Shown here one piece after another: positions 10,501-21,710 of a stretch of 64,000 nucleotides of DNA. Position numbers and translations under genes: made by a program. The DNA comes from Marsupella aquatica. Taxonomy: Eukaryota > Marchantiophyta. The DNA lies in contig OZ316897.1 in NCBI GenBank assembly GCA_973895155.1, positions 14,570,001 to 14,634,000 on the forward strand. The letters run 5' to 3'. Numbering within the stretch: position 1 is the first letter of the stretch; each line of letters begins with the position of its first letter. Under the pieces are notes generated by a model. The model had not been told where the DNA came from. It did not search any database and saw only the letters and a list, made by a program, of their open reading frames with translations.

Positions 10501-12396
10501 CTAATCCTCCTCCTCTTCACTCACGGTGCCCTGGCTTGAGGCCCGTGAGTGGGCCTCCTCATCACTCTCCATTGGAGTGAGTGTCACTTCACTCCTCTTC
10601 TTCTTTACTGGGGTACTCCTTGTGCTAGTGCTCCCCTGTTTTCTCAAATTGGCCAAGGCCTGCCACGCCTTAATGTACCCCTCACCAATGGTGTCCTTCC
10701 ATAAGGCCGCCTCTTCACCGGACCGCAACTCCAACGGTAAAACCTGCCCGGTGGCCATGGGAGTCCCAGGGGTGAAAGATTGGGGTGGCATCCCCGGGGT
10801 CCCTGTGTTGACCTGAGCTTCTCGTAAAGATTGACGTACCTCCTTGAGCTTTTTCTCTAAGCTCTTGCTCTTCTCTTGACTCTTCTTGGCTGCATCCAAC
10901 AGGGGTCCATACTTCCCACTGACTTCCTTCACCACCATCTCAATGGCCTTGGAGATCAAATCCGGGGAAAGTGTGGAGCTAGGTGTGCAGGGGCTCTTCC
11001 GTTTCCCCAGACTCAAGGCCTCACTCCTCTTAGCCCTTATCTCAAAGATCACCATTTGACTCCGTAGTGCTCCCACCTGGGCTCTTAACTCCACCACTTC
11101 CCTAGAATTCTGCTTCTCTTTGGCCAATGCCTGTTTCAATACTCCAACCTCTTTCGCTTCCTTGGCCTTGGTGGACAAGGCTCCCTTCAAGTTGGAGATC
11201 TCTACGTGAGCTGCTTGGAGAAGCTTAACCTTCTCATGAATGGCCTCCTCCTTGGCCTTGATCACCTCCTTCATAGAAAGGGCACTCTGCTCCAAAGTCT
11301 CTACTCTGGCGGTGGCCTGCTTGAGAGAATCTCTCAATGCGTGGACTAGCTTGAGTCCCTCATGGACTCCCTCCCAGAAATCCCGTAACTCCGCCAGGTA
11401 GACATCAGGAATGTCATAGACTAGGGGCTCCTCCGGATTTCCCACAAGTGATTCAAGCCACTCCAATGTGGGGTCCTCATCCTGGTTTTCTTCCTCTCTA
11501 TTATCATCCCCAACCGCTGACGATGATCCCACCGTTAGTTTCCCCAAGATGGTAGTGGCAATACTCCTGATTTCCGTGGTAAGGGATGATCCAGAGTCTT
11601 CCTGTCCCGGGGAAACAATCCACCCTTCTGCTCTGGCCAGCAAAAATGACCCCATCAAATGTACAGCCCCACCTGGTTTCACACTCCCGGGATCAGCGTC
11701 CAATAGCTTCTTCAACCCGTAGTACCACCATCCGTACACATGGGCTGGATAGTTCTTGATGTCCATAGCTACCACGAAATGCTCTCCATTCACCACCCCA
11801 GATTGCACGTTACCAAGGACCCGTTGATGAACCTTGGCCAGAAATCCCTTGTGCTCAGCATCCTTGACAGCGGAAAGAGGAATGGAAGTAGTGGAGGTGG
11901 GATTAATCACCCAACCGGCCACCATTGTCAACATGAGCTCTCCCCTTATGTTCCGAGGTGTGAATGAGAATTGCTGGTTCTCCAGGAATAGAAGCTTAGC
12001 TAACTCCACATGGGGCACTACCTGTTGGAGACATTCAAAGTAGATTCCTTCCGTACGTAACTCCATCCCGGCCTCAATGTTCCAACTCTTGTCCGAAGGG
12101 ATTCTAATCTCTACTCTCATGAAGTCGGTGAGCCCGGTGGCCTGGAACATAGCTTTGCAATCTTCCATCACCTTGGCAGAGGTCTTGGGGTAAATTCGAT
12201 GGAAAACCTTCCTCATAACCGATGCGGGACTTGTTGCGGGTCCAGTGCTCATTGTAGCTTCTCTCTCTTCTCTCTCTCTTGCAATCAATGTCTCAACGTA
12301 GTCACGGTAAGCAGCCTTGTATCTCCAAATGCGTGTCGCACTAAACTCCGGTTGATCCAGCATCCATGCCTCCAAAATCAAATCCTCAATCACCAA
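10501..12396 (-). CDS. uncharacterised 631-residue coiled-coil protein, retrotransposon-associated
   Basis: An intact minus-strand frame of 631 codons that I do not recognise. The N-terminal half (about 50-290) is mixed and globular, with segments such as HRIYPKTSAKVMEDCKAMF, ENQQFSFTPRNIRGELML and HVYGWWYYGLKKLLDADPG. An acidic linker precedes a long coiled coil (about 350-480) rich in Glu, Lys, Ala and Leu heptads. The C-terminus is Ser/Thr/Glu-rich with basic patches (VKKKRSE) and ends in acidic EEEED. It lies between two gypsy remnants on the same strand, 1.1 kb upstream of the primer site of element A and 1.9 kb downstream of the protease of element B. Some plant Tat/Ogre-type elements carry an extra ORF, so this may be such an accessory protein. 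That is inference from context only; no enzymatic motif is visible. Confidence 0.55.
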   Translation of the reverse strand: MVIEDLILEAWMLDQPEFSATRIWRYKAAYRDYVETLIAREREEREATMSTGPATSPASVMRKVFHRIYPKTSAKVMEDCKAMFQATGLTDFMRVEIRIPSDKSWNIEAGMELRTEGIYFECLQQVVPHVELAKLLFLENQQFSFTPRNIRGELMLTMVAGWVINPTSTTSIPLSAVKDAEHKGFLAKVHQRVLGNVQSGVVNGEHFVVAMDIKNYPAHVYGWWYYGLKKLLDADPGSVKPGGAVHLMGSFLLARAEGWIVSPGQEDSGSSLTTEIRSIATTILGKLTVGSSSAVGDDNREEENQDEDPTLEWLESLVGNPEEPLVYDIPDVYLAELRDFWEGVHEGLKLVHALRDSLKQATARVETLEQSALSMKEVIKAKEEAIHEKVKLLQAAHVEISNLKGALSTKAKEAKEVGVLKQALAKEKQNSREVVELRAQVGALRSQMVIFEIRAKRSEALSLGKRKSPCTPSSTLSPDLISKAIEMVVKEVSGKYGPLLDAAKKSQEKSKSLEKKLKEVRQSLREAQVNTGTPGMPPQSFTPGTPMATGQVLPLELRSGEEAALWKDTIGEGYIKAWQALANLRKQGSTSTRSTPVKKKRSEVTLTPMESDEEAHSRASSQGTVSEEEED

Positions 12397-12700
12397 ATCC
12401 CGTCACCTGTAGCAATGTCAATTCCCTGGCCCAAAGCGGCCCCCGTATCCCGATCAATCAATTACTCTCAATTCCCTCACAAGCCACTCCGTGTTGCTGC
12501 CGCTATTGCCCGGAAGAATCACGCCACCAAGCCCCCACCAATCTACCATGAGAGGGAGAGCTTCAAAAATAATTAGAATGTGGAAAGAGCTCGGCAATGA
12601 GAGAACTTGCTTTCGGCAGAGTAAGAAGTCGCAAAGAGAAGGGAGGGAGAGAAAAAATCAAATACAAAGGAAAGGGAAGTAAACCCCTTTCTTCACCCTC
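12397..12700. other. intergenic, no gene seen
   Basis: I find nothing that supports a gene here. The sequence is purine-rich towards its 3' end and leads into the GC-rich block. Confidence 0.4.
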
Positions 12701-13800
12701 CTCATTGAGTTTTTCTCCCAGCTCCCTTCACGCCATGCACCGCGGCTCGCGGCCCTATGAAGGGCTCGCGTATGCCGACACGCAGCCCTCCTCATCGATG
12801 TCCCCGCACCTCGCTGCAGGCGCCCAATCCTCCAAGGCCGGGGGAATTTAATTCCCCCCTACTCGTAGCCCCTCATGCGGGCCCTTCCCACGGGAGCTTA
12901 ATTGCCCCCCCCCACTTCGCGATCTGATCCTCCCGGCGCCGGCCGCGGCCCGGCTGCGCTGTGCCCCGGCTCGCCTCTCGCCCCAGCTCGCCTCGCCTGG
13001 GCTTGCCCACTCGCGGGCTCCTGCTGGCTCCGGCACCCCGCCCAGTACCTCCTTTACTTGCAGAGCCCCTCATGCGCCCTCGCCCCTCTGCGCTGCGCTT
13101 TCTCCCCCTCGCTGCTGCGTCTACTTGCGGCTGCGGTTGGTGGGCTCGCGGTCCTCCCTTCGTTCACTCGCGGGGCCCCTTTGAAGAGGGCTCCTTGAGA
13201 GGGGTTTAATGCCCCCCCCCCTCAACTCCTTCTCGCCATGCGCCCCGGCTGACCTCCGTGACCTGGCTTGCCTCATGGAGATGCCAGGTGGCGTCCACAG
13301 GGGCTGCCCCTTATGGACCCCTTTACTCGCAGCCCTCATGCTCTCCCCCTCGCTGCGGCCCGACTGTCCTTTAAATGGCACGTGGCCCTATGCAGGGCGC
13401 GCGCTCATCTTATTTTGGGGGGGAATTTTAACCCCTCCGGCTTGCCCCGTAGCGCCTGCTCACCCCGCTCGCGATCTCACTTACGCCCCGGCCAAGCCTG
13501 CCACTCGCGGTGGCCCCTCAAATAGGGGATTTAATTTCCCCTACCTCCTCCTGCACGCGGCCCTATGAAGGGCTCGCGGCAGCCTCCTCTGTGTCCAGCC
13601 CAGCTCCGGCTGCCCAAAAAAAACTTCCCCCCTCTCACACTGCCGGGGTCACCTTTACTCTTGAAAAAAACTTCCTTGCTCCCGGTCCTGTTTTATTTCT
13701 TCTTCCCATCAACCTTGCTATTGAGGTCTCAAGAAAATAACAAGGAAATAATGGCCTAAGGGAAACGGGGTGTCCAATTAGACCGGCCCTATGAAGGTCC
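12701..13800. repeat. GC-rich block with recurring inverted motifs
   Basis: A C/G-rich stretch unlike its surroundings. A degenerate palindrome of the form GGGG-A-TTTAAT-T-CCCC recurs near 12840-12857, 12891-12912, 13199-13219, 13424-13440 and 13516-13535. A second motif, ggccctatgaagggctcgcg, occurs near 12750 and 13558, with variants near 13388 and 13786. 'gcccctcatgcgggccc'-like segments lie in between. All six frames are open only because of composition. It may be LTR or satellite-like material of the surrounding gypsy elements. Confidence 0.5.
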
Positions 13801-14265
13801 CAACATGCTTGCTTGGCGGGGAGCCTTAGGCATCCGATAATGATGGAATTAACAAAAAAACAAAAAAAACTTATTTACAATGGTTATTTACATGGCACAA
13901 CCTAGTAAACAATTATTGAGGATTTTCAGTGACAGGAGCCCCGTCACAATTTGGTACTCGAGTATACAAGCACGGCCATAGACAAGTACTGCCTTTCCAA
14001 ATCCTTCTCCAGCTTGTCCCTTCCCAAGTTAGACTCCGCACATTCGAGTGGCTCATCCTCTCCATTATCCATCGTGTTTTCCCCTTCACAAGGAGCTAAG
14101 GAACGAGCACTCCGCCGATCCACTCTTTTCAGCGAAGTGCCATGTCATTTTCCGGACCTGGACTAGAGTCGGCACTCTCAGTCCTCAACCCTTTTCTATT
14201 CCTCTCGTTCCCAAGTAAAACAGCTGGAAATTGAACCACCTCTTTCCCATCTTTGCTTTGAACCT
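13801..14265. other. intergenic, no gene seen
   Basis: Nothing beyond short A-runs near 13850-13870. It may contain deleted pol sequence of gypsy element B, but no polymerase motif is visible in any frame. Confidence 0.35.
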
Positions 14266-16721
14266 TCACCATGAAGGTAGTAGCGTCCAGAACCTTCGTC
14301 TCCATTCTATAATGAACAGCATGTCCAGTATCACCGAAAATGACAAGTGCTCGTGAACAAAGATGTTACAAGCCTGCTTGACATTCCCAAACTTCACCAT
14401 CACATTCGGACATCCGCCCCAAAGATAGTCCTTCATTGAACTCACTGAGTTCACACTCCAAAGTAACTCATTATCCACCGGCCAATTCCCCTTTTGAAAC
14501 ACCTTTGGATCCATCAAGTTAATCTCCGAGCCTGTATCAATGAGTGCCCGCACCTTCCTTTCCATTCCTTCTAATTGACACTCGCTCTCTGGACTCGCTC
14601 GAGCCCAGTATCCATCTCGATAAGCATAATCATTCCCTTTCATCGAGCCCATGACATGAATGGTCCTCGATTGAGCCGTAATGCCTTCTCGCTCTTTCCC
14701 TTCAGTCGGGTCCATGTTTGCCACGGACTCACCTCCGCTTCCTATTCCCATGAGCTCTTCTTCCGCATCAAAGAACTCATCGTCCAAGTCCATGAGCCCC
14801 TCATCCGCGCCGAAGAACTCATCATCCAAAATCTCCTCTTCAAGGGACTTGACCCTTTTTGGTTTCCCCAAGTCTGACTCTTCGGGGTCAGCAAGCTTGC
14901 TACCTGAACCCATGGACACCCAAGCAGTGTAAGTTTGGAAACTCCCTATTTCCGTCTCGCCAGCCTCCCCCATCAAGGTGTGAGGGCCCTCTTTGTAAAT
15001 TTGTTTCCTCTTGGATCTCTCCAAGATCGCTTCCTGGATCTCCCGCCTCATACTGCCAAAAAACTCGGCATTGATAAACCCCTAAGCCTGTTGGCCCCAG
15101 AACTTCTTGGCTACAACCTCCGAGTACATAGCCTGGTCGACATCCCTGCCAAGCACCCAGCCCGGATCCTTCTTGACCGGCTTCCCTTTCTCCGGCTCTT
15201 TCTCGATCGTTTCCTCTTCTTTGAACCTAACCCTTCTAACCTTGTCTCGAGTATCTCGCCTCTCTCGTTCCCCTGATTGAGATGGAGTGTCATCCTCGTC
15301 GGTCTTCTTCCTTTTTGACTCGAACAAGGCATCCCAGCTAGCCCCAACCTCAATCGTTATCGCATTGATCAGCACTGGATCACTCCATCCGGATCTCTCT
15401 CGCACCAGATCCGCCAAGCGCTTGTAAAATTTTTCCGTTTCCGTTGCGGGGCCATCCAACTCCACATTGTAAACATTCGCTTCCAAGTGCGAAGAGGACG
15501 CCTCTTTGACTCGCTTCCTAGCTCGCTTCTCAGCCAATGCCTTCATGCCTCCCTTGTTGGAGTTGAATGGGATCGGCTCCTCAGTATCGGCAAACAATAT
15601 CTTTTTCTGACCAACCTCACCGATGAACTTGATCAGCCCTTTATCCGCAGCTTCCCTCAGGTCCAAGCACTCCCGTTTGTCATGCTCTTTGTTGTCGCAC
15701 CACATGCATGGCCAACTCTGCATTTCTCGCTTCCGCTCGGGAGCACTTGCAACCCTCGGTTTTGGATTTTTGACAGCATGTGCCGCCAAGATCTTCAGGT
15801 TCTGCATCATTTCCGTGAGATCATCCACCGATGGTTTGATCTCATCCTTCGCTGGTTCTTGCTTTTCTTTCCTCAATATCGGTTCCGATGGCCTTAGGTC
15901 GAGAGTGGTAGCCTCCTTGTCCAGCTCTCGCCGCCGGTGTCGATTGCTCACTTTCAACACCGCTTTCTCAACTTGGTTCCAGTCATTGGACAAGGTAACT
16001 CTCGAAGGTTCCAGCAGCTCCATTGTGTTCTCAAGCTCCTCTCAAAGGTCCTCATCGGCTGCCCTTAAGAAGAGCGTCAAGTGCTGCAACTCGATGATTC
16101 CCACATCCCGCTTCGGTAACTGAGACACCCTTCTCTTGAACTCCCTTAGAAGTTCTTGCGGCCCCTTCAACTTCTTGTTCCTGTCATTCACCCAATCCAA
16201 GAAGGTAACCTGCGTGACCCGATCAGCATCTTCCGCTTGGAACTCCTCTTTCATCTTCTGGTTGAAGTCATCCCAGCCCTCGGCTGACTCAACGATGGTC
16301 CGCACCGTCGAACTCAGCTCCTTCTCAACCAGCACCATGAACTCTTTCACCGCCGTCCCTTCGTCCAACTTGTAGACAGTTGCTTCTATCAAGTAAGACT
16401 TAAGGTAGCTTGTCACATTCCTCCCATCAAACTGGCCATTCTCTTTTAGAACCTCTTGGAGACACCGAGTAGTTCTATTTGCTTCCCTCTCGCCCTTTCC
16501 GCCTCAAGCTCTTCCTTCCTTATTGTTCTCATCATCGACATGACGATGGTTGAAATCCGATTGACTTTGTCATAGTCACCCATCTCATCCAATCGCCCCA
16601 AGGATTCCCCAGTATGGTCGCCAATGTCGCGAGGACTTAAAGTTAGGGGCTCCTTAGGCAAACTGCGCGTTTTTGGCTGCACCGGGACAGGCGACAAGCA
16701 CTTTTTGGAGCAAACTCTCAC
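14266..16721 (-). pseudogene. gag-pro: gypsy Gag-protease remnant B
   Basis: A minus-strand polyprotein broken into four segments. 16721-16446 is the Gag N-terminus, with a phase change near 16470. 16416-16042 is the capsid region (VTSYLKSYLIEA ... FLDWVNDRNKKLKGPQELL). 16023-15082 has a CCHC knuckle (CMWCDNKEHDKREC) and a basic/acidic linker. 15051-14266 carries the aspartic-protease signature ALIDTGSEINLM near 14511-14546. The last three segments share one frame and are separated only by single stops, TGA at 16042-16044 and TAG at 15082-15084. No reverse transcriptase or integrase follows, so pol has been lost. The family differs from element A, with one knuckle instead of three and a different capsid sequence. 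Confidence 0.7.
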
Positions 16722-16950
16722 TCCTTTATTTTTTTTACTTTTCTCACAAAGGTTACAATGGGTGCCCTCAAGTAACTTGCCCGCAAGAGTCTGGTAGCTG
16801 GCCCTACGGCGAGCCGCTACCTCTAACTTGTCGAGCTGAACCCCTCGAGTGACTAACTACTCGAAATCTGACGGAAAAACCCTCCTCCTTAGCTCATAAA
16901 ACCAAAACTTGACTAGCTACTCCACTAGTCTAAAACAGCTCACACGGAAC
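16722..16950. other. untranslated leader or LTR of gypsy remnant B, no gene seen
   Basis: Short non-coding stretch upstream (minus sense) of Gag. I did not find a primer-binding site by eye. Confidence 0.3.
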
Positions 16951-16980
16951 TCGGGCCTGGACCAACGAGGCTCTAGACTT

Positions 16981-17133
16981 GAGAAATCCCCGCCTGGATC
17001 GACGAGGCTCCCGAACTTGAGAAATCCCCACCTGGATCGACGAGGCTCCCGAACTTGAGAAATCCCCGCCTAGATCGACGAGGGTCCCCCGAACTTGAGA
17101 AAATCCTCGCCTGGATCGAAAACTCCACACCTG
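16981..17133. repeat. 38-bp tandem repeat, about four units
   Basis: Units start with gagaaatccc at 16981, 17019, 17057 and 17096 (spacing 38, 38, 39). Each contains 'cctggatcgacgaggctccc' or a close variant. A partial unit precedes at about 16955. It lies upstream (minus sense) of gypsy remnant B and may be part of its LTR. Confidence 0.8.
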
Positions 17134-19370
17134 GATCCAACACTTGCCCGGAACTCCAAAATCGCCGCACAACAGTCGAGTTCCGCAGAACCGAGCGGAA
17201 CTCACAGAACGCAACTCAACAGATCCCAATAAACAACCGCCAACCTCAATGAGCCGAGGCTCAAGTCTTAAGTAGTAACGGAAACCCAACCATCCAGCCT
17301 GAGCTAGCTGCCATCAGCGAGGCTCATCCAAACTTCAAGCCTGGTGACTCACCCAAACACCAAACCTGGTGACGACGAGTCACCCAATCACCAAACCTCA
17401 ATCCATCCAACCAAGCAGCCCCTCCGAGTCAGCATGCACGCAACCCAACCGGGAGGCCTTGCCCATCATTCCCTATAAAAGTCATTCCTGAGCCGAAATC
17501 TTTCGGCACGACAACTGCTCTATCCTAGTGATTCAGTACTCATTTGGCTAATTTAGGCATTGATTGAGTGTTTGTTGTTCTAAATGAGTTCAAGCATTGA
17601 CTAGTCTTTGTCGGGCGGAGATAGTTGGTTTTAGAGCTTCTAGTCATCTCTCTCTATGTGACCCTCATGCAGTTTTCCTGGAGCTCTACTAGGCTTTTTG
17701 GTTTATGACTTAGTTGGGCTTTAGTGGTTTTGTCATTTGAGCTTTTGGGCTTTTTGCCTCCTTGGCTTTTGGATCTCTGGTTTGAATCCCTGTTTTTTCC
17801 TTTGACTTTCCCAATTTATTAAGGATTTGGCCCTTGGGATCCTGTCTCCTGGTTAGGCGTTTTGTTCCTTTGTAGTTCTATATATACTAAGAGTAGTTCA
17901 TTAGAACACAATCTGTAAACAGTCTAGCAAGGTCTTGAAAATATTGTCACTGGCCATAGGTGATCTAGCACGTTTTATTCTGAGAGTGACCTACTTGTCA
18001 CACTGTGAGCAATGGCCAGGAGCAACTTGCTTGGTTCAATGAGCTTTGTTCAAACACACACAGCACCGTCCAGTGCTAAGTTGGAAACTAGTTGGCTTTT
18101 CCTTGAGCCAAAGCAAATTAAAGAAATTTTAGCCATGATGGAGATGGGGTTTTGTCCATCAGTCCCCATGGATTGTGTCTCACTTTACATCACAAATTAA
18201 TTGAAATTGGCCAGCTGCTTTTGGAAGGACACTTCACTTTTACAAAAGGAGACCCCAAGCAGTTTCCAGACACCTTAACCTGCAATAAAATGCTAATTGA
18301 CATGTGCATCTGGTTTTGGCAGACTTGTGTATTTATTTGGATAACTTTTCAATCTATGTTTAAGCTCACATTTCTCTATATCCCATCCATTACCTCACAG
18401 AGTTTGAGATTTCTTCTGGGATCATTTGCTCCATTGCCAATGAGTGGGAAATCATCAAATTATAAACCAACTGGCAACTCACGTTTCACTTTAGAGAAGG
18501 ACATTTCACTGTTTGTGAAGGATACCTTAAGTAGTTTGTGCATGAGAAAAAACTTACCACTAGTACATAAAATAAAAAGTGGCTGTAGACTGTCAGGAGC
18601 CATTTTAGTAAAAAAATGTGTTGTGTTATCTGAGAATTTTGACGTTCGGTCTCTGTCCATCCGGGTGGGCTAACATCCAAGAAAAGGTATCATTAAAATG
18701 AGACAAATCAGTATTTTGTTTGGGTTTTTTGCTTTGAAAGTTCTTTTACTAGAGACTAGTTCTGAAACTCCTGTGCAATACACAAAGTTGTTGAGGTGAG
18801 GCAAGGAAGTTGTTGAGACAAGGAAGTGTCGTCACAGGTGTTGCTGACCCCCTTTAAAAACTGAAGCCTCCCCTCATTCTTCCCGCACCCTCCCTTCATA
18901 TTGATTGTCTCCCCATTAGACAGTGCTAGATAAACAACATGTAAATAAGTATTGTGCATGCAGGTTTAGCCATGTCTAGAGTGCTCTTTAGACAGAACTT
19001 AAGAGGTTCATGTATCTCAATGGCACAATAAACTGCACAATGGAAACTTAAACAGAACACCTTTATTGTTCTCTCCGAGCTATTCACGTTCAAGAAATGG
19101 GTAGTCGGGGCTAGTCATAGATGTAGATGATGATGATTCTATATTCAAATTCAAATGATGGGTAGTTGAGGCTAGTCTTACTACATAATTGCAAACAGAA
19201 GTACTTTTAAGGGCTAAGGTCTAGAGTGAAGCCTCTATAGCATACTCCAATAAGGAAAAAATGTATGATCTTATCTTACCATAAAAGCGTCAACTGAAGT
19301 CTACTTTTAAGAGCCTAGGTCTAGAGTGAAGTCAGTCACACCATTCTAGCTAGTGTTAGTGTTAGAGTGT
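17134..19370. other. no supported gene
   Basis: The frames present are short and show no recognisable domain. A TATA-like 'tctatatatac' lies near 17877 without a supported gene downstream. The stretch from 18000 to 18700 has moderate open frames on the plus strand but no motif that I can defend. Confidence 0.35.
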
Positions 19371-19570
19371 ATCCAGGAGGATCGCAAGCTTTCTGAGGAG
19401 TTCCAAATGAGAGGAGTTGATTTCCCATTGCCCTGTTCGGGATGGTGTGCAATCTCATAAAACTTGAATTGTCTGCACTGTCCACCTCCATTGGTCTTGG
19501 TAATGCTACTTTTGTAATTGTCCACCCCATACCATTGATGTACACCAATCACACTCACCGATGTTAATTA
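19371..19570. repeat. dispersed repeat family 1, copy 1
   Basis: From 'aggaggatcgcaagctttc' through 'gtccaccccataccattgat' this matches 38078-38440 closely. The two copies are nearly colinear, but the second carries an extra stretch of roughly 150 bases. No terminal repeats were resolved. Confidence 0.7.
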
Positions 19571-20500
19571 AGGAAGCGCTTTGACTAATAGTGCGGGCAT
19601 TAACTAGGGTACCTGTTGTGTGCATAGCACTATTTGGAGAGTAACCTGGCCCCATAGCTTTCCCCTGTGCAATTCTCTGACACTAGAAATGCTCACCAAA
19701 GTCATACTACATGAAATGAACCCATGGCTTCAATGGGAGCCACTTAGTTGTTTCTTTGATCTTTAGTCATAGAATTGACCACTAACCGAATGCCTGTCCT
19801 TGCACAGTCTTTGTGATAGTAGTGGTGCCTAAAGTATTGTTGAGCATGAGTGCAATGACCAGGCAGTCAAACAGTGTGGAGAGTCAATAAGTCAACCTGG
19901 CAACTGAATTTCAAAGAGTGTATAAGCTGTGAGGAGAGTGAGGGGTTGGGCGTGAAAAAGGTGCCTAGTGACATCTTTATGTCAATCAAATGGTAAGGGA
20001 AAAAGGTCACATAATGCAATGGCAAGGGAGGCTTCCCGCTAGATTGTAGACACGAACGAGAAAGAATACTGGAATTGCATATTATAGTGTTTAATTAGAT
20101 TCCAAATTAGTTGAGCATCCATACTAAAAAGTCTAGCCTGTCCATATATATGGTGTCATATGTGGAGCGAAGAATACAGGGTGGCAAGGAAAAGTGTTGG
20201 AGGGTGGCAAGTTCCCGCCCTTTTCTAGAGCATGGCTAGTCCAATCCCTTTACAAACACAAATAATCACATTTGACGCCTCAAGGAATGGGAAGGCTCAT
20301 CGAGAGTTCCCGTCCCAATTACGTGCTCTCAAACTCACTCACTCACACTCACTCACCCCTCCCCACAACCCATCCCACAGTTAGAATTGGAGTCAAGGTG
20401 AAGATTCTTAGGATTATTTTGATTTGAATTCCCAATTATACTTATAGTTTGACTATAATAGAGTTATTTGGCCTTTGTTTAGATTAGTATACTTAGGATC
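19571..20500. other. no supported gene
   Basis: No coding signal or structural repeat was recognised, apart from short 'ctcactcacactcactcac' near 20335. Confidence 0.35.
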
Positions 20501-20504
20501 CACT

Positions 20505-20717
20505 TATTTTTATGTTCACACACACACATATATAGTCATACACACACACACATATATATCTATGGAGACTAAGATATATATGTGTGTGTGTGAACATATA
20601 GTCTAAGATGTCTATATAGTCTTATAGACATCATAGTCTATAAGACGTCTTATAGTCTAAGATGTCTATATATATATGTGTCTATATATCTTAGTCTCCC
20701 TTGCCGGGGGGGGGGGG
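20505..20717. repeat. nested palindromic CA/TA microsatellite cluster
   Basis: Runs of (CA)n and (TA)n are arranged as inverted repeats. 'gttcacacacacacatatata' (from about 20514) is complementary to 'tatatatgtgtgtgtgtgaac' (to about 20596), and 'ggagactaagatata' (from about 20565) is complementary to 'tatatcttagtctcc' (to about 20699). Copies of 'tagtctaagatgtctatata' lie in between. A G12 run closes the cluster (20706-20717). Confidence 0.75.
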
Positions 20718-21344
20718 TTAGATTAGAGGGAAAACATTATCTCTCTCATTTTTTACCTGTACTGTCTTGTGCTATTTGGGGTTCCTTAGGGAGATTTCCC
20801 ATCATGGTTTTTTGTGGATGTGACACTATGGTCATAAATAATACACCTCCATCATAATGGGGTAATCATTGAATTGTTGTTACTACTACAAATATTCATT
20901 GTTGAATTACTCCAGAACTTACATGCAAAATTGGTTGATTACATACCACAACGGTACTTGAATGAGATGATATTGGGCCTAACAGGGTCACAATCCCTAG
21001 AAGAATTAATGCAGACAGTGGGAACAACAAGTCCTGCTCCTTATTAGGCTCCGGCCCATTCAACTGTGGATCTGAGTGTACAATTGGATTGCATCTGATT
21101 ACTCGTTGACTGCGAGAAGAGAACATTATAATTTGCATCTTCACAAACAAAGAGTGGTGTGGATTCATTGACATAGTTTACCGTGAAGGAGAAGTTATGG
21201 TGCCAAAGAAGTGGAAGGAAGGTGTGGACATCAATGAGGACCTACCGTAGTTGATATCTTAGACTTGGAGTGGCACAAAAGTGAAAAAATAGGAAAAAGC
21301 CCAGGGAAAAAGGGGGAGAGAAAACACAGGGTACCCTACCTTTT
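20718..21344. other. no supported gene
   Basis: No gene or structured repeat recognised. Confidence 0.35.
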
Positions 21345-21710
21345 ATAAGTTAGAATGTGTTTGAGGGTGCACGGTCTCATAAATAGTACTCTCAACTATT
21401 CATCAAAACAAATCCATAGTATATAGAGTACCCAGTTGATGATACTAGTTGACAAGGTCCAAAGGTACTCATTGGAAACACTCTAGTAACGACGGGTACC
21501 CAACCTTAGCTTTTATAAGTCTTAGAATGTTTTTGAGGGTACATGGTCTCATAAATAGTACCCTTGACTATTCATTGAAACGAATCCATATTATACTGAG
21601 TACCCAGTTTATAAAGCCATTTCAGGTAACCAATTTTGACAAGTAAACACAAGGTACTCAGTCTCTTACAATGTGTTTTTGAGGGTACCCAGTCTCATCA
21701 AGTGTACTAT
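21345..21710. repeat. tandem repeat of about 172 bp, two units and a partial third
   Basis: Units begin at 'tagaatgtgtttgagggt' (21351), 'tagaatgtttttgagggt' (21523) and the partial 'tacaatgtgtttttgaggg' (21667). Each continues with 'ctcataaatagta', 'actattcat' and 'gagtacccagtt'. Many GGTACC-like or GAGTACCC motifs recur through to about 21910. Confidence 0.7.

Noticed and set aside
12848-13568. Many overlapping open frames on both strands
   Set aside because: High GC content removes stops by chance; peptides are Pro/Ala/Arg-rich without domains.
18012-18673. Moderate open frames as a possible gene
   Set aside because: No domain, no splice support and no homology I can name.
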